A stretch of DNA of 64,000 nucleotides from an uncultured Bacilli bacterium (GTDB taxonomy: Bacteria > Bacillota_I > Bacilli_A > RF39 > UBA660), in contig CAJUBJ010000001.1 in assembly GCA_910584655.1 (NCBI GenBank), positions 186,001 to 250,000 on the forward strand, read 5' to 3'. Under the pieces are notes generated by a model. The model saw only the letters and a program-made list of their open reading frames with translations. It was not told where the DNA came from and ran no database searches. How positions within the stretch are numbered: the stretch's first letter is position 1; the number at the start of each line of letters is the position of its first letter. A program made the position numbers and the translations under genes. This document shows, piece by piece, positions 49,850 to 58,539 of the stretch.

Positions 49850-50566
49850 ATGTTAGGTTCAATTGATTCGATAGAAACTTTTGGTCTGGTGGATGGACCT
49901 GGTATTCGTACTGTGGTTTTCTTAAACGGTTGCAGTTTAAGATGTAAATTTTGTCACAATCCTGAGATGTGGCAAATTAGAGATTTTAACTATACTTCAG
50001 ATGATGTAGTAAAAAAAGTAATGCGCAGCAAACCTTATTTTAAAAATAATGGTGGTGTTACTTTTTCAGGAGGGGAGCCATTACTTCAATATGAATTTTT
50101 AGTTGAAGTTTGTAGAAAGCTAAAAGAAGAAAATGTTCATATTGCAATAGATACAGCTGGTATAGGTAAGGGTGATTATAAAGAACTTTTATCAACTATA
50201 GATATGGTATTACTTGATATAAAACATATAACTTCAAGTGGATATGAAAATATTACAAAAAGAGATTATTTGGATAAATTTTTTGATTTTGTTGAACAAC
50301 TTAATGAATCAAATAAAGAGGTTTGGATTAGACAAGTAGTTATACCTGGTGTTAATGATAATGAAGAATATATTTATGAATTATCAAAGTTTATAAAAAA
50401 ATATATAAAGAATGTTACAAGAGTTGATTTTTTACCATATCATAAAATGGGTGAAGAAAAGTATGAAACGCTTAAAATAGAAAATTCTTATAAAGATGTT
50501 GCTGAAATGGATAAAGAGAGATGTAATAGACTTTATAATATATTTATGGAAGACTTTAGTAAATAA
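49850..50566 (+). CDS. pflA: Pyruvate formate-lyase activating enzyme (radical SAM)
   Basis: Radical-SAM activase that installs the glycyl radical on PflB. The 238-residue protein has the [4Fe-4S] motif C28-x3-C32-x2-C35 (GCSLRCKFCHNP), the GGEP-type motif in FSGGEPLLQ and the VLLDIKH segment typical of PflA. It shares a transcript with pflB. Confidence 0.97.
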   Translation: MLGSIDSIETFGLVDGPGIRTVVFLNGCSLRCKFCHNPEMWQIRDFNYTSDDVVKKVMRSKPYFKNNGGVTFSGGEPLLQYEFLVEVCRKLKEENVHIAIDTAGIGKGDYKELLSTIDMVLLDIKHITSSGYENITKRDYLDKFFDFVEQLNESNKEVWIRQVVIPGVNDNEEYIYELSKFIKKYIKNVTRVDFLPYHKMGEEKYETLKIENSYKDVAEMDKERCNRLYNIFMEDFSK

Positions 50567-50579
50567 GTCTTCTTTTTTT
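50549..50579 (+). terminator. pfl operon terminator
   Basis: GAAGACTT-TAGTAAAT-AAGTCTTC perfect stem spanning the stop codon, followed by seven T residues. Confidence 0.9.
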
Positions 50580-50665
50580 GTAAAGTAAAATAAACTTTAT
50601 TTGACCTTTTGTAAAAAAATATGGTAAGGTAATAGCGTTTTATTAAAAGAAAGGGGAATATAATC

Positions 50666-51334
50666 ATGAAGATAGTTACAAATACAACTAAAAATGGTGA
50701 ATCTATATATATACAAGTAAAGGATTTGCTTTATCTTGGAAGAACTTTAGGAGATGTACAATTTATTGATGAATATGTTAAAATGTTAAATCTACAAAAA
50801 AGTGATTATGATTTTATTAGGGTTTATGGTGTTATAGCTAAAACTGTTTTACAGAGTGATATTGTTGATTTTAAAGAAATATATAATGAACCAATTATGT
50901 TACTTACAAAAACTTTAATTAATTTATCTTTTACGGGAACTAGAGATGAGACAACAAAACAGAGATGTGAAGATATTCGTGATGTATTGTCTTTTAGAAG
51001 AGGTGAATTAGATTATAATATTCCACTATTAAGTGATGGTGATTTAGAAATTATTAGCAATGATGGGTTGTTGGCTTTTAGCAGTACTATTATATCTGAT
51101 TGCTATGTTCTAAAAACTATTGATGGTAGTGATATTAATGGAATTGATAGTCAAGAATTTTTGAGTTATTGTTTAGACAGACTAAAATTGAAATATGGTG
51201 AAAGAATTGGTCAAATTTATGATATAAATAATATGTTTGTAATAAAATTTAGTGGTTTAGGTAAGGGTAAGAAAAGCAATAAACTAAAGTTTTTAAAACT
51301 AAAAAAAGATTTAAATAAAAAAGGCGAAGAATAA
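50666..51334 (+). CDS. Soluble protein of unknown function
   Basis: A 222-residue protein without membrane segments, ending in a Lys-rich tail (KKSNKLKFLKLKKDLNKK). No motif is recognised. AAAGGGGAATATAATC precedes the ATG. It converges on the ZnuA-like gene and shares a bidirectional terminator with it. Confidence 0.65.
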   Translation: MKIVTNTTKNGESIYIQVKDLLYLGRTLGDVQFIDEYVKMLNLQKSDYDFIRVYGVIAKTVLQSDIVDFKEIYNEPIMLLTKTLINLSFTGTRDETTKQRCEDIRDVLSFRRGELDYNIPLLSDGDLEIISNDGLLAFSSTIISDCYVLKTIDGSDINGIDSQEFLSYCLDRLKLKYGERIGQIYDINNMFVIKFSGLGKGKKSNKLKFLKLKKDLNKKGEE

Positions 51335-51347
51335 TTCTTCGCTTTTA
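51319..51347. terminator. Bidirectional terminator
   Basis: GCGAAGAAT-A-ATTCTTCGC perfect stem with A-rich and T-rich flanks between convergent genes. Confidence 0.85.
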
Positions 51348-52217
51348 GTTTAGTACGACATTTGATAAATTAGTTATGAAATCATTCATAATATTTAAAT
51401 AGTTATCGTTGTTAGCTCTTTGTTTATCAGTTAATGTAGACATTGTGTTAATTTCAATTAATTCAGCGTCATAATTATCAACTAAGTCTTTAATACTATC
51501 AGATACATTTTTTTTGTCATCTACAAATATTTGTTTATATGTTTTATCTTTAAATTTATTTTTTATATTAGATGTTATGTTATTTTCGCTTGAAATGTTT
51601 ATAACATTAAAACCATATTTTTCTAAGAAACCGAAAGTATCGTATGCAATAACTATTGTTGCGTTATTGTTTTTTATCGCTGCTTTTGCAATATTTCTTA
51701 ATTCAGCATCTAAAGTAGTTAAGTCTTCTTGAAGCTTATTATAATTTTCTTCAATTTTTTCGGCAGCATATTTAGAAGAACTTAAATCTTCTAATTCATT
51801 TTTTATTGTGTTGGCTAACATTAAATAATTATTTGGATTTAACCATAATTCTTCAATTCCATATTTATATTTTAAGCCATATGAGACATCAATAATTTGA
51901 ATATTCTTATTTTTGTTTATTAAAGTTTTAGCAATTTCTTTTTCGTTAGTCAATCCATTGTAAACAAATAAAGTAGTTTTTTTTGAATAATCGTTTAGTT
52001 GTTTTTCTGTTAGCTCATATTCTTCTACTTTTGTTTCGTTGGGATAAATGCTTGAAATATTACTTCGGTCTCCATAAAGTCTAGTTACAATGTATTCAAC
52101 TGGATAAACTGTTGTGGTAATGTTTGAACCATCTAATTTATCACTATTGAAACATCCTGTAGTTAGTGTTATTGTTATAATACTAATGATTAATAAAAAT
52201 AAAATTTTCTTTTTCAT
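51345..52217 (-). CDS. ZnuA/AdcA-family substrate-binding lipoprotein lacking the metal-binding histidines
   Basis: Substrate-binding lipoprotein (290 aa) of the cluster A-I metal-transport family. The lipobox LTTGC places the lipidated Cys at residue 22. The fold outline is kept: TTVYPVEYIVTRLYG, the region usually reading GxDPHxYEPT, the DPHxWL region, a helix-bundle linker, and the later HDAFGY and E-containing regions. At each place where the family has a metal ligand the residue is changed: ETKVEEYELT, ELWLNPNNY, IAYDTFGFLE, FVDDK. No permease or ATPase gene is adjacent. The ribosome site GGAGGAGCT is strong. Confidence 0.75.
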   Translation of the reverse strand: MKKKILFLLIISIITITLTTGCFNSDKLDGSNITTTVYPVEYIVTRLYGDRSNISSIYPNETKVEEYELTEKQLNDYSKKTTLFVYNGLTNEKEIAKTLINKNKNIQIIDVSYGLKYKYGIEELWLNPNNYLMLANTIKNELEDLSSSKYAAEKIEENYNKLQEDLTTLDAELRNIAKAAIKNNNATIVIAYDTFGFLEKYGFNVINISSENNITSNIKNKFKDKTYKQIFVDDKKNVSDSIKDLVDNYDAELIEINTMSTLTDKQRANNDNYLNIMNDFITNLSNVVLN

Positions 52218-52304
52218 AGCTCCTCCTATATGTTATTTAACAATAATAATTTTACTATAATTTATGTCTTTTGTAAAATAACTTTAGTAAATATTATAAT
52301 ATTT

Positions 52305-52313
52305 TGATATAAT
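52305..52313 (+). promoter_or_regulatory. rnc promoter, short leader
   Basis: TGATATAAT, whose expected start point lies only about 10 nt before the ATG at 52330; GGTGAT fits in between. Confidence 0.55.
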
Positions 52314-52329
52314 TGGTATGGTGATTAAA

Positions 52330-52983
52330 ATGGACTTTTTAAAAAAATTTGGAATTAATATAAAAAATCAAGAATTGTTATTACAAGCGCTAACACATTC
52401 TTCATATTCTAATGAACATAATGTAAAAAATTATGAAAGATTGGAGTTTTTGGGAGATGCTGTTTTGCAAATTTTAATGAGTGATTATTTATATAGTAAT
52501 ATGGATTTATCTGAAGGTGAAATGAGTAAGACAAGGGCTGCTTATGTTTGTGAGGGAGCGTGCGCTAGATATGCCGAGGTAATAAATTATAAACCATATA
52601 TAAGAGTTGGACATGGTCAAATTAATAATATTAATGATACGATAGTAGCAGATATATTTGAAAGTATTATGGGGTGTATATATTTAGATCAAGGATTGGA
52701 TGCTGCTAAGTCATTATTTGAACAAGTAGTTATACCATGTGTTAAGAACCATAGTATATTTTTAGGAGATTATAAAAGTAAATTACAAGAATTAGTGCAA
52801 ACAACAAAAGAATCTTTGGAGTATAAGTTAGTAAACGAAAGTGGTCCTGCACATGATAAAGTATTTGATGTTGAAGTAATTATAGGTGATATAGTTTATG
52901 GCAGAGGTAGCGGTAAATCAAAAAAAGAGGCAGAACAAAAAGCAGCAATGGATGCGTATAATAAACAAGCAAAAATAAGGTGA
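52330..52983 (+). CDS. rnc: Ribonuclease III
   Basis: Double-strand-specific endoribonuclease for rRNA and mRNA processing, 217 residues. The catalytic signature ERLEFLGDAVL is near residue 36, a second acidic cluster DIFESIMGCIYLD near 108, and the C-terminal dsRNA-binding domain has GSGKSKKEAEQKAA. Start ATG at 52330 with GGTGAT 4 nt ahead. The TGA stop overlaps the GGTGAT ribosome site of smc; rnc-smc is the usual Bacillota order. Confidence 0.97.
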   Translation: MDFLKKFGINIKNQELLLQALTHSSYSNEHNVKNYERLEFLGDAVLQILMSDYLYSNMDLSEGEMSKTRAAYVCEGACARYAEVINYKPYIRVGHGQINNINDTIVADIFESIMGCIYLDQGLDAAKSLFEQVVIPCVKNHSIFLGDYKSKLQELVQTTKESLEYKLVNESGPAHDKVFDVEVIIGDIVYGRGSGKSKKEAEQKAAMDAYNKQAKIR

Positions 52984-52988
52984 TTTAG

Positions 52989-55928
52989 ATGTATTTAAAG
53001 AGTATTAGGGCAAATGGTTTTAAATCTTTTGCAGAAAAGATAGAACTTGATATTGATAAGGGAATTACAGGTGTAGTAGGACCAAATGGTTCAGGCAAAA
53101 GTAACATAGTAGATGCTGTAAGATGGGTTATGGGAGAACAGTCTGTTAAAGCATTACGTGGAGACTCAGGAATGACTGATGTAATATTTGCTGGATCTAA
53201 ATCACGTGGACCTCAATCGAGAGCTACTGTAAGTTTAGTTTTTGATAATACTGATCATTATTTGAATAGTGAGTTTAATGAAATAGAGATTAAGAGAGTA
53301 GTTTATAAAACAGGAGAAAATGAGTACTATATAAATAATACTAAGGTAAGACTTAAAGATATTACGGACTTATTTTTGGATAGTGGAGCTGGTAAAGAGT
53401 CTTTTAATATTATTTCACAGGGAGCTGTTATGGATATTATTAATAGTAAACCTGATGACAGAAGAGTAATATTTGAAGAGGCGGCAGGAGTTTTAAAATA
53501 TAAAAAACGTAAAGAAGAGTCTTTTAGGAAACTTGATAAAACTAATGAAAATTTGGCTAGAGTAAATCTTTTAATAGATGAACTTTTGACTACATTAACT
53601 CCTTTAAAGGAGCAAAGTGAGAAAGCACGTAAATTTTTGGATTATAAAGATGAACTAGAAAATATTGAGATAGCTTTAATTGCTAGTGATATAGAAACAT
53701 TAAATGATGAATATGTGAAAGTTAAAGATAGGGTAAAATATTTGAGCGAAGTAGTAGAAAAGTTATCTTTAACAAATACAACAGATAGCTCAAAGGTGGA
53801 AGAATTAAAATTAACTAGTTTAAAACTTGATCAATTGATAGAAGATAAAAGTAATAAGGTTTATGAACTTACACAAGAAATAGCAGAATTACAAAGTAAG
53901 AAACAGATAACTATTGAAAGACAAAAATACGAAGTTGATAATTCAAAGTTAGAAATGAATATTTTATCTTTAAAAGAAGAAGTGCTTAGTTTGACTAATA
54001 ATATTGAACTTGCAACTGTTGAACTTAATGATATAAAAAGAAGTTTAGAAGTAAAGCAATTAAAAAGTATGGAAATTATTAAGTTTAATGAGGAGAAGAA
54101 GAATAAAAGAAATATATTAACTAATCAAATTAATAATGAAAATAGGAATATAATGAACTTAAAGAATAAGATTGATATTTTAAGTGAGAATATTACTAAT
54201 GATACTAAGCTACCTTATAGTGTTAAGAATGTTATTAATAATATAAGATTGAATGGTATACATGGAGTTTTGGGTAAGTTAATTGATATTCCTGAAAAGT
54301 ATGTTGTAGCTATAGATACGAGTTTGGGAGCTAATTCTAATGTCGTTGTTGTAGATGATGAAATATGTGCTAAAGAGGCTATAAGCTATTTAAAAGAAAA
54401 TAAGTTAGGAAGAGCTACTTTTTTTCCAATATCAATAATAAAACCAAGAAATGTAATGTTTGAAGATATGGAGAAAATTAAAGATATTGATGGATTTATA
54501 GGAACTGCTGATAGTTTGGTAAGATATGATTCAAGATATCGTGGAATTGTATTAAATCAATTAGGAAATGTTATTGTGGTTGATAACATTGATACTTTAA
54601 ATAAAATTGGTAAGATTATAAATTATAAATATAAAATAGTTTCTTTAGAAGGAGAAGTTCAATTTGCTGGTGGTGCTATTACTGGTGGTACTACTAAAAG
54701 TAATAATGGAATGTTAAATCAAAAGTATGAGCTTGAAAATTTAAAGAAAGACTATAATGAACAGAAAAATAGTTTGAATAATTTGGAAATGTCATTAAAT
54801 AGTATTAATAGTGAACTTAATGCTTCGGCCCAAGAACTTGAAAAAACGCAAAGAGATGTAATAATGTTAACAGAGCAAGTTAATTTAAAAAATTCTTATA
54901 TTAGAGATTTGCAAAGTTCATTTAATGAAAAAAATAATGAATTAATTGGAACTCAAAACAAATCTTTGAATACATTAGATAAAGAATTAGAAAACATAGT
55001 TAATGCTTATTATGAAAAAGTTGCTATAAAAGATAAAGAAACTAAAGAGTTAGATAAATTAAAGACGGAAAAGTCGGATTTAGCAACAGAGATAGCTAAT
55101 TTAGAAAAAATTTATCGTGAAATGAATAGTGAAATAACTAGTAGGCAAAACGAACTTAAATTAGAAGAAATTAAGTTGGGGAAAATGGATGTTAAACTTG
55201 ACAATCTATTACTTACTTTAAATGAAAATTATAGCCTTACTTACGAAAAGGCACGACAAGAATATGATTTAGATGTTGATACTGAAATGGCTCGTTTAAC
55301 AGTAAATAATTTAAAGGCAAAAATAAAATCTCTTGGAGAAGTTAATACAGGTAGTATTTCAGAATATGAAAGACTTAATGAGAGATATACATTTTTAACA
55401 ACACAAAGAGATGATTTGGAATGTTCTGTTACAAGTTTGCTTTCTGTTATTTCAGAAATGGACGAAATGATGAAAACTAAATTTTCTTTGACTTTTGAAA
55501 AAATAAGTGAAGAGTTTAAAAGCGTGTTTAAAAAATTATTTAAAGGTGGAGAAGGAGTTTTGGAGCTTACTAATCCTGATGATATATTAAATACAGGGAT
55601 TGAGATATCTGCGTTGCCTCCAGGAAAAAAGTTAAATTCAATAGCTTTATTATCGGGTGGAGAAAAGACTTTAACAGCAATAGCTTTGTTGTTTGCAATA
55701 TTAAATGTTAAGCCTGTTCCGTTTGTTATATTAGACGAGGTTGAAGCCGCGTTAGATGAAGCTAATGTAGATGCTTTTGGTAGCTATTTACTTTCAAAAA
55801 AAGAAAGAAGTCAATTTATAATAATTACTCATAAAAAGAGAACAATGGAATATGCAGATGCGTTATATGGTATTACAATGCAAGAATCAGGAGTGTCAAA
55901 ATTAGTAAGTGTTAAATTGGAAGGATAA
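52989..55928 (+). CDS. smc: Chromosome segregation protein SMC
   Basis: Condensin ATPase that folds and segregates the chromosome. The 979-residue protein has Walker A GPNGSGKSN (about 33-41), the R-loop QSVKALRGD, a hinge at about 410-560 (GVLGKLIDIPEKYVVAID), and the C-terminal signature LLSGGEKTLTAIALLFAI followed by Walker B VILDEVEAALDEAN. It is about 200 residues shorter than Bacillus SMC (near 1180), so the coiled-coil arms are shorter. It follows rnc; no ftsY or scp genes are adjacent. Confidence 0.97.
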   Translation: MYLKSIRANGFKSFAEKIELDIDKGITGVVGPNGSGKSNIVDAVRWVMGEQSVKALRGDSGMTDVIFAGSKSRGPQSRATVSLVFDNTDHYLNSEFNEIEIKRVVYKTGENEYYINNTKVRLKDITDLFLDSGAGKESFNIISQGAVMDIINSKPDDRRVIFEEAAGVLKYKKRKEESFRKLDKTNENLARVNLLIDELLTTLTPLKEQSEKARKFLDYKDELENIEIALIASDIETLNDEYVKVKDRVKYLSEVVEKLSLTNTTDSSKVEELKLTSLKLDQLIEDKSNKVYELTQEIAELQSKKQITIERQKYEVDNSKLEMNILSLKEEVLSLTNNIELATVELNDIKRSLEVKQLKSMEIIKFNEEKKNKRNILTNQINNENRNIMNLKNKIDILSENITNDTKLPYSVKNVINNIRLNGIHGVLGKLIDIPEKYVVAIDTSLGANSNVVVVDDEICAKEAISYLKENKLGRATFFPISIIKPRNVMFEDMEKIKDIDGFIGTADSLVRYDSRYRGIVLNQLGNVIVVDNIDTLNKIGKIINYKYKIVSLEGEVQFAGGAITGGTTKSNNGMLNQKYELENLKKDYNEQKNSLNNLEMSLNSINSELNASAQELEKTQRDVIMLTEQVNLKNSYIRDLQSSFNEKNNELIGTQNKSLNTLDKELENIVNAYYEKVAIKDKETKELDKLKTEKSDLATEIANLEKIYREMNSEITSRQNELKLEEIKLGKMDVKLDNLLLTLNENYSLTYEKARQEYDLDVDTEMARLTVNNLKAKIKSLGEVNTGSISEYERLNERYTFLTTQRDDLECSVTSLLSVISEMDEMMKTKFSLTFEKISEEFKSVFKKLFKGGEGVLELTNPDDILNTGIEISALPPGKKLNSIALLSGGEKTLTAIALLFAILNVKPVPFVILDEVEAALDEANVDAFGSYLLSKKERSQFIIITHKKRTMEYADALYGITMQESGVSKLVSVKLEG

Positions 55929-55934
55929 AAGGGT

Positions 55935-56207
55935 ATGAAAAAAAGTTTTAGTATGGAAAATGATATTGGATTATTAGTTAAATATACAGTGTTAGGAATT
56001 ACAAGTATAGATGAGAAATATGTTATTTATACTGATTATTTTCCTTCTGAAAATGAATTAGGAATACGATTGTATGCTGGTCTTCTTATTGATGAAAATG
56101 AATTTAAAATAAAAAAGATACAAGGAGTAAAGGAAAAAGAATTAACAGATGCTTTTGCTGCAGAGGTTGTTAGTTCTGGAAGAAAGGTAAGACGAGTGAT
56201 AGCATAA
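55935..56207 (+). CDS. DUF1292-like small protein
   Basis: A 90-residue soluble protein with strand-rich pattern YTVLGITSIDEKYVIYTDYFPSENE followed by a C-terminal helix, similar in length and feel to the YrzB/DUF1292 family of Bacillota. It follows smc by 6 nt and is probably in that operon. Function unknown. Confidence 0.6.
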   Translation: MKKSFSMENDIGLLVKYTVLGITSIDEKYVIYTDYFPSENELGIRLYAGLLIDENEFKIKKIQGVKEKELTDAFAAEVVSSGRKVRRVIA

Positions 56208-56246
56208 TTAAGCTGTGTAAAAAGATTTTTTATTGTTTAAAATAAA

Positions 56247-56278
56247 TAAAAAACAAACTTTTTAAGGTTTGTTTTTTT
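56247..56278 (+). terminator. rnc-smc operon terminator
   Basis: AAACAAACTT pairs with AAGGTTTGTTT, followed by a T-run. Confidence 0.85.
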
Positions 56279-56354
56279 AAATTTTATATAATTTAAAAAA
56301 AAGGAGGAAATGGTACATATTATATATAATAATATTAGTACAGGGATTAATTCG

Positions 56355-56388
56355 ACATATTAAAACCTTTATAGGTGATATGTTGTTT
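56355..56388 (+). promoter_or_regulatory. Structured leader hairpin before SPOR-domain gene
   Basis: Two stacked stems: ACATAT with ATATGT, enclosing ACCT with AGGT around TTAT, followed by TTGTTTTT. It lies 17-45 nt before the start codon and ends just before the ribosome site, so it may act as an attenuator or be incidental. Confidence 0.4.
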
Positions 56389-56399
56389 TTGGTGATATT

Positions 56400-56825
56400 A
56401 TGAAAAAAATTTTGATTATAATTTTATGTGCTGTAAGTATTGGTGGAGGGGCTGCATATTATCTATTTAATAAAATTGTAGTTAATGAAGAATCTAATAT
56501 AAAAACGGTTAATGCTTTTCAAATTGGTGCATTTACTAATTACGATAATGCTTTAAAAGTTGCAACAAGAAATAATGGTATTGTGGTTAATGATGATGAT
56601 ATTTATAGAGTTTATGTTGCGATATTGAGTGATCAAGAAGCGATAAGTAAATTGAAAAGTTATTATAAAGAAATAGGTCTTGAGTATTATTTAAAAGAAA
56701 TAGATGTAAAAGATGATTACGTTAAAAGTATTGGTCAGGAAGAGGAATTACTAAAAAGGAGTAGTAGTGATACTTATGTGACTATTAATTATCAAATGTT
56801 ACAAAAATATGAGGAGTTGTTATGA
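56400..56825 (+). CDS. SPOR-domain membrane protein (SpoIIB-like)
   Basis: A 141-residue protein with one N-terminal membrane segment (about 4-25) and an extracytoplasmic SPOR-type domain (FQIGAFTNYDNALKVATRNN, then IYRVYVAILSDQEAISKLKSYYKEIGL). SPOR domains bind denuded glycan at division septa. Bacillus has spoIIB, a SPOR protein acting at the engulfing septum, at the same place upstream of radC-mre, so a SpoIIB-like role is likely by synteny. The ATG has GGTGAT 3 nt ahead. Confidence 0.8.
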   Translation: MKKILIIILCAVSIGGGAAYYLFNKIVVNEESNIKTVNAFQIGAFTNYDNALKVATRNNGIVVNDDDIYRVYVAILSDQEAISKLKSYYKEIGLEYYLKEIDVKDDYVKSIGQEEELLKRSSSDTYVTINYQMLQKYEELL

Positions 56826-56831
56826 TATTTT

Positions 56832-57536
56832 ATGAGTTATTTAATAAAAGAAATACCAGAGGGTGAAAGACCTCGTGAAAGATTTAAAAAATTTGGTGTA
56901 CAGGCTTTAAGTAATGAAGAACTTTTAAGTATATTACTTAGAACAGGGAGTCAATCTAAATCTGTTAAAGACTTGAGTATTGATATTTTAAATAATATTG
57001 ATATTCATGATTTAAATAATATCGATTATACAGCTTTAAAAAATATAAAGGGAATTGGAGAAGTAAAAGCCATTACTATTCTAACAGCTATTGAATTTGG
57101 AAAAAGAGTGCTTAGTAGAAGTGATTTGATTTTTCAAATAAGAACAGGAGAGGATGTTTATAATTTAATAAAAGATGAGATGGAAAATGAATTACAAGAG
57201 AAATTTATGGCTATTTATTTAGATGTGAAAAATAATGTTATTTTAAAAAAAGTAATATTTATAGGAACTGTAAATAATAGCAATGTGACAGCTAGAGATG
57301 TATTTAGAGAAGGAGTAAAAAGTAATGCTACATCTATGATTATTGCTCATAATCATCCTGCAGGTTCAATTGTTCCTAGTAAAGATGATATTTATTTAAC
57401 AAAAGAATTTATAAAATTAGGAAGAATGATGGGAATAAGTGTAATAGATCACATTATAATTGGGAAGAATAATTATTATAGTTTTAGAGAAAGTATTGGT
57501 GATTTGTTTGCGATGGAAGAAGAATACAATTACTAA
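56832..57536 (+). CDS. radC: RadC-family JAB/MPN protein
   Basis: A 234-residue protein. The N-terminal half has the helix-hairpin-helix with IKGIGEVKAITILTAIEFG, and the C-terminal half is an MPN domain with the JAMM-type motif: His173 and His175 (AHNHPAGS) and Asp186 (PSKDD). RadC is no longer thought to be a major recombination protein; the role is unclear. The radC-mreC adjacency is as in Bacillus except that mreB is missing between them. Confidence 0.95.
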   Translation: MSYLIKEIPEGERPRERFKKFGVQALSNEELLSILLRTGSQSKSVKDLSIDILNNIDIHDLNNIDYTALKNIKGIGEVKAITILTAIEFGKRVLSRSDLIFQIRTGEDVYNLIKDEMENELQEKFMAIYLDVKNNVILKKVIFIGTVNNSNVTARDVFREGVKSNATSMIIAHNHPAGSIVPSKDDIYLTKEFIKLGRMMGISVIDHIIIGKNNYYSFRESIGDLFAMEEEYNY

Positions 57537-58146
57537 AGTATGTATGTTTTTTTTAGTAATTATTTTGATATGTAGTAGTGGCTATTTAGCTAGTTACCTT
57601 AGATATAATGATAGAGATATAGTTGATGTTGAAGCAATAAAATTACAAAACAAGTTATTAAAAGAAAAGTTATCAGAAGTGGAAAATTTAAATGCTAAAG
57701 AAGGAGATTTTATTATAGGTAAAGTAGTGTTTAGAAATATGCATGACTTTTATAATGAAGTTATAATTGATTTAGGGACGATTGACGGAGTGGAAATAGG
57801 GAGTGCTGTTTTAAATAGTGAAGGATTAATAGGAATTGTTTATAAAGTAGAAAGAGAAAAAGCTTTTGTAAAATTATTAAGTGGAAATTATAATGTATCA
57901 GTAAAAATAAATGAAACTTATGGTAATTTAAATAATGGAATAATTACATTACTTAATAAATATGCTGGTATTAGTGTTGGAGATAAAGTTTATACTTCAA
58001 ATTATGGAGGAGTACAATCAGATATTTATATTGGTGAAGTGACTGAAATAATAATGGATAATAATGGTCTTGGTCAAGAAGCTAAAGTTAAATTAATTGA
58101 TAATAATAATCTTAATTATATTAGTGTTATGGTGAATGTATCATGA
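57508..58146 (+). CDS. mreC: Rod-shape protein MreC
   Basis: Membrane-anchored scaffold of the elongation machinery, about 212 residues. It has an N-terminal membrane segment (VCMFFLVIILICSSGYLASYL), a coiled coil (VDVEAIKLQNKLLKEKLSEVE) and the beta-barrel domain (VIIDLGTIDGVEIGSAVLNSEGLIGIVYKV, KVYTSNYGG). The TTG at 57508 is chosen: it has GGTGAT 4 nt ahead, whereas the in-frame ATG at 57460 has none. It overlaps radC by 29 bp and mreD by 4 bp. mreB is not between radC and mreC as it is in Bacillus. Confidence 0.9.
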   Translation: MRWKKNTITKVCMFFLVIILICSSGYLASYLRYNDRDIVDVEAIKLQNKLLKEKLSEVENLNAKEGDFIIGKVVFRNMHDFYNEVIIDLGTIDGVEIGSAVLNSEGLIGIVYKVEREKAFVKLLSGNYNVSVKINETYGNLNNGIITLLNKYAGISVGDKVYTSNYGGVQSDIYIGEVTEIIMDNNGLGQEAKVKLIDNNNLNYISVMVNVS

Positions 58147-58508
58147 TTTATGTAGGATTTATATTGGATTATTTTGTCATGTTATTTTTGCCTGTTGATA
58201 CTTTTTTTGTTATTAATGATATAGAAGATAATAGATTTTTATCAGTATTATTTTTAGGGATGATATTGGATATTATATATCATAAGTTATTTATAAATTT
58301 GATTATATTGTTATCTTTTTACTTTATTTTGAAGATTTTAAAAATAAAAAAGAAATATAAATTCATAAAAAATATTTTTCTGTATTTTTTATATTTTAGT
58401 ATTTTACATATAATGTTTGGTGTTAATGATTCTTATGTAAGTTCTTTTGTTATTGGATTAATATTTCAAATTATATATATAAGTTTGTCTAAAGTGTTAT
58501 CAAAGTAA
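58143..58508 (+). CDS. mreD: Rod-shape protein MreD
   Basis: Integral membrane partner of MreC, 121 residues with about four to five hydrophobic segments and little else, shorter than the usual 160-170. Identification rests on position (overlapping mreC by 4 bp, ahead of spoIVFA) and topology; the early DTFFVINDI stretch fits the family. Confidence 0.75.
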   Translation: MIYVGFILDYFVMLFLPVDTFFVINDIEDNRFLSVLFLGMILDIIYHKLFINLIILLSFYFILKILKIKKKYKFIKNIFLYFLYFSILHIMFGVNDSYVSSFVIGLIFQIIYISLSKVLSK

Positions 58509-58539
58509 ATGATATTACATATTATTTATTGGTGATAAT

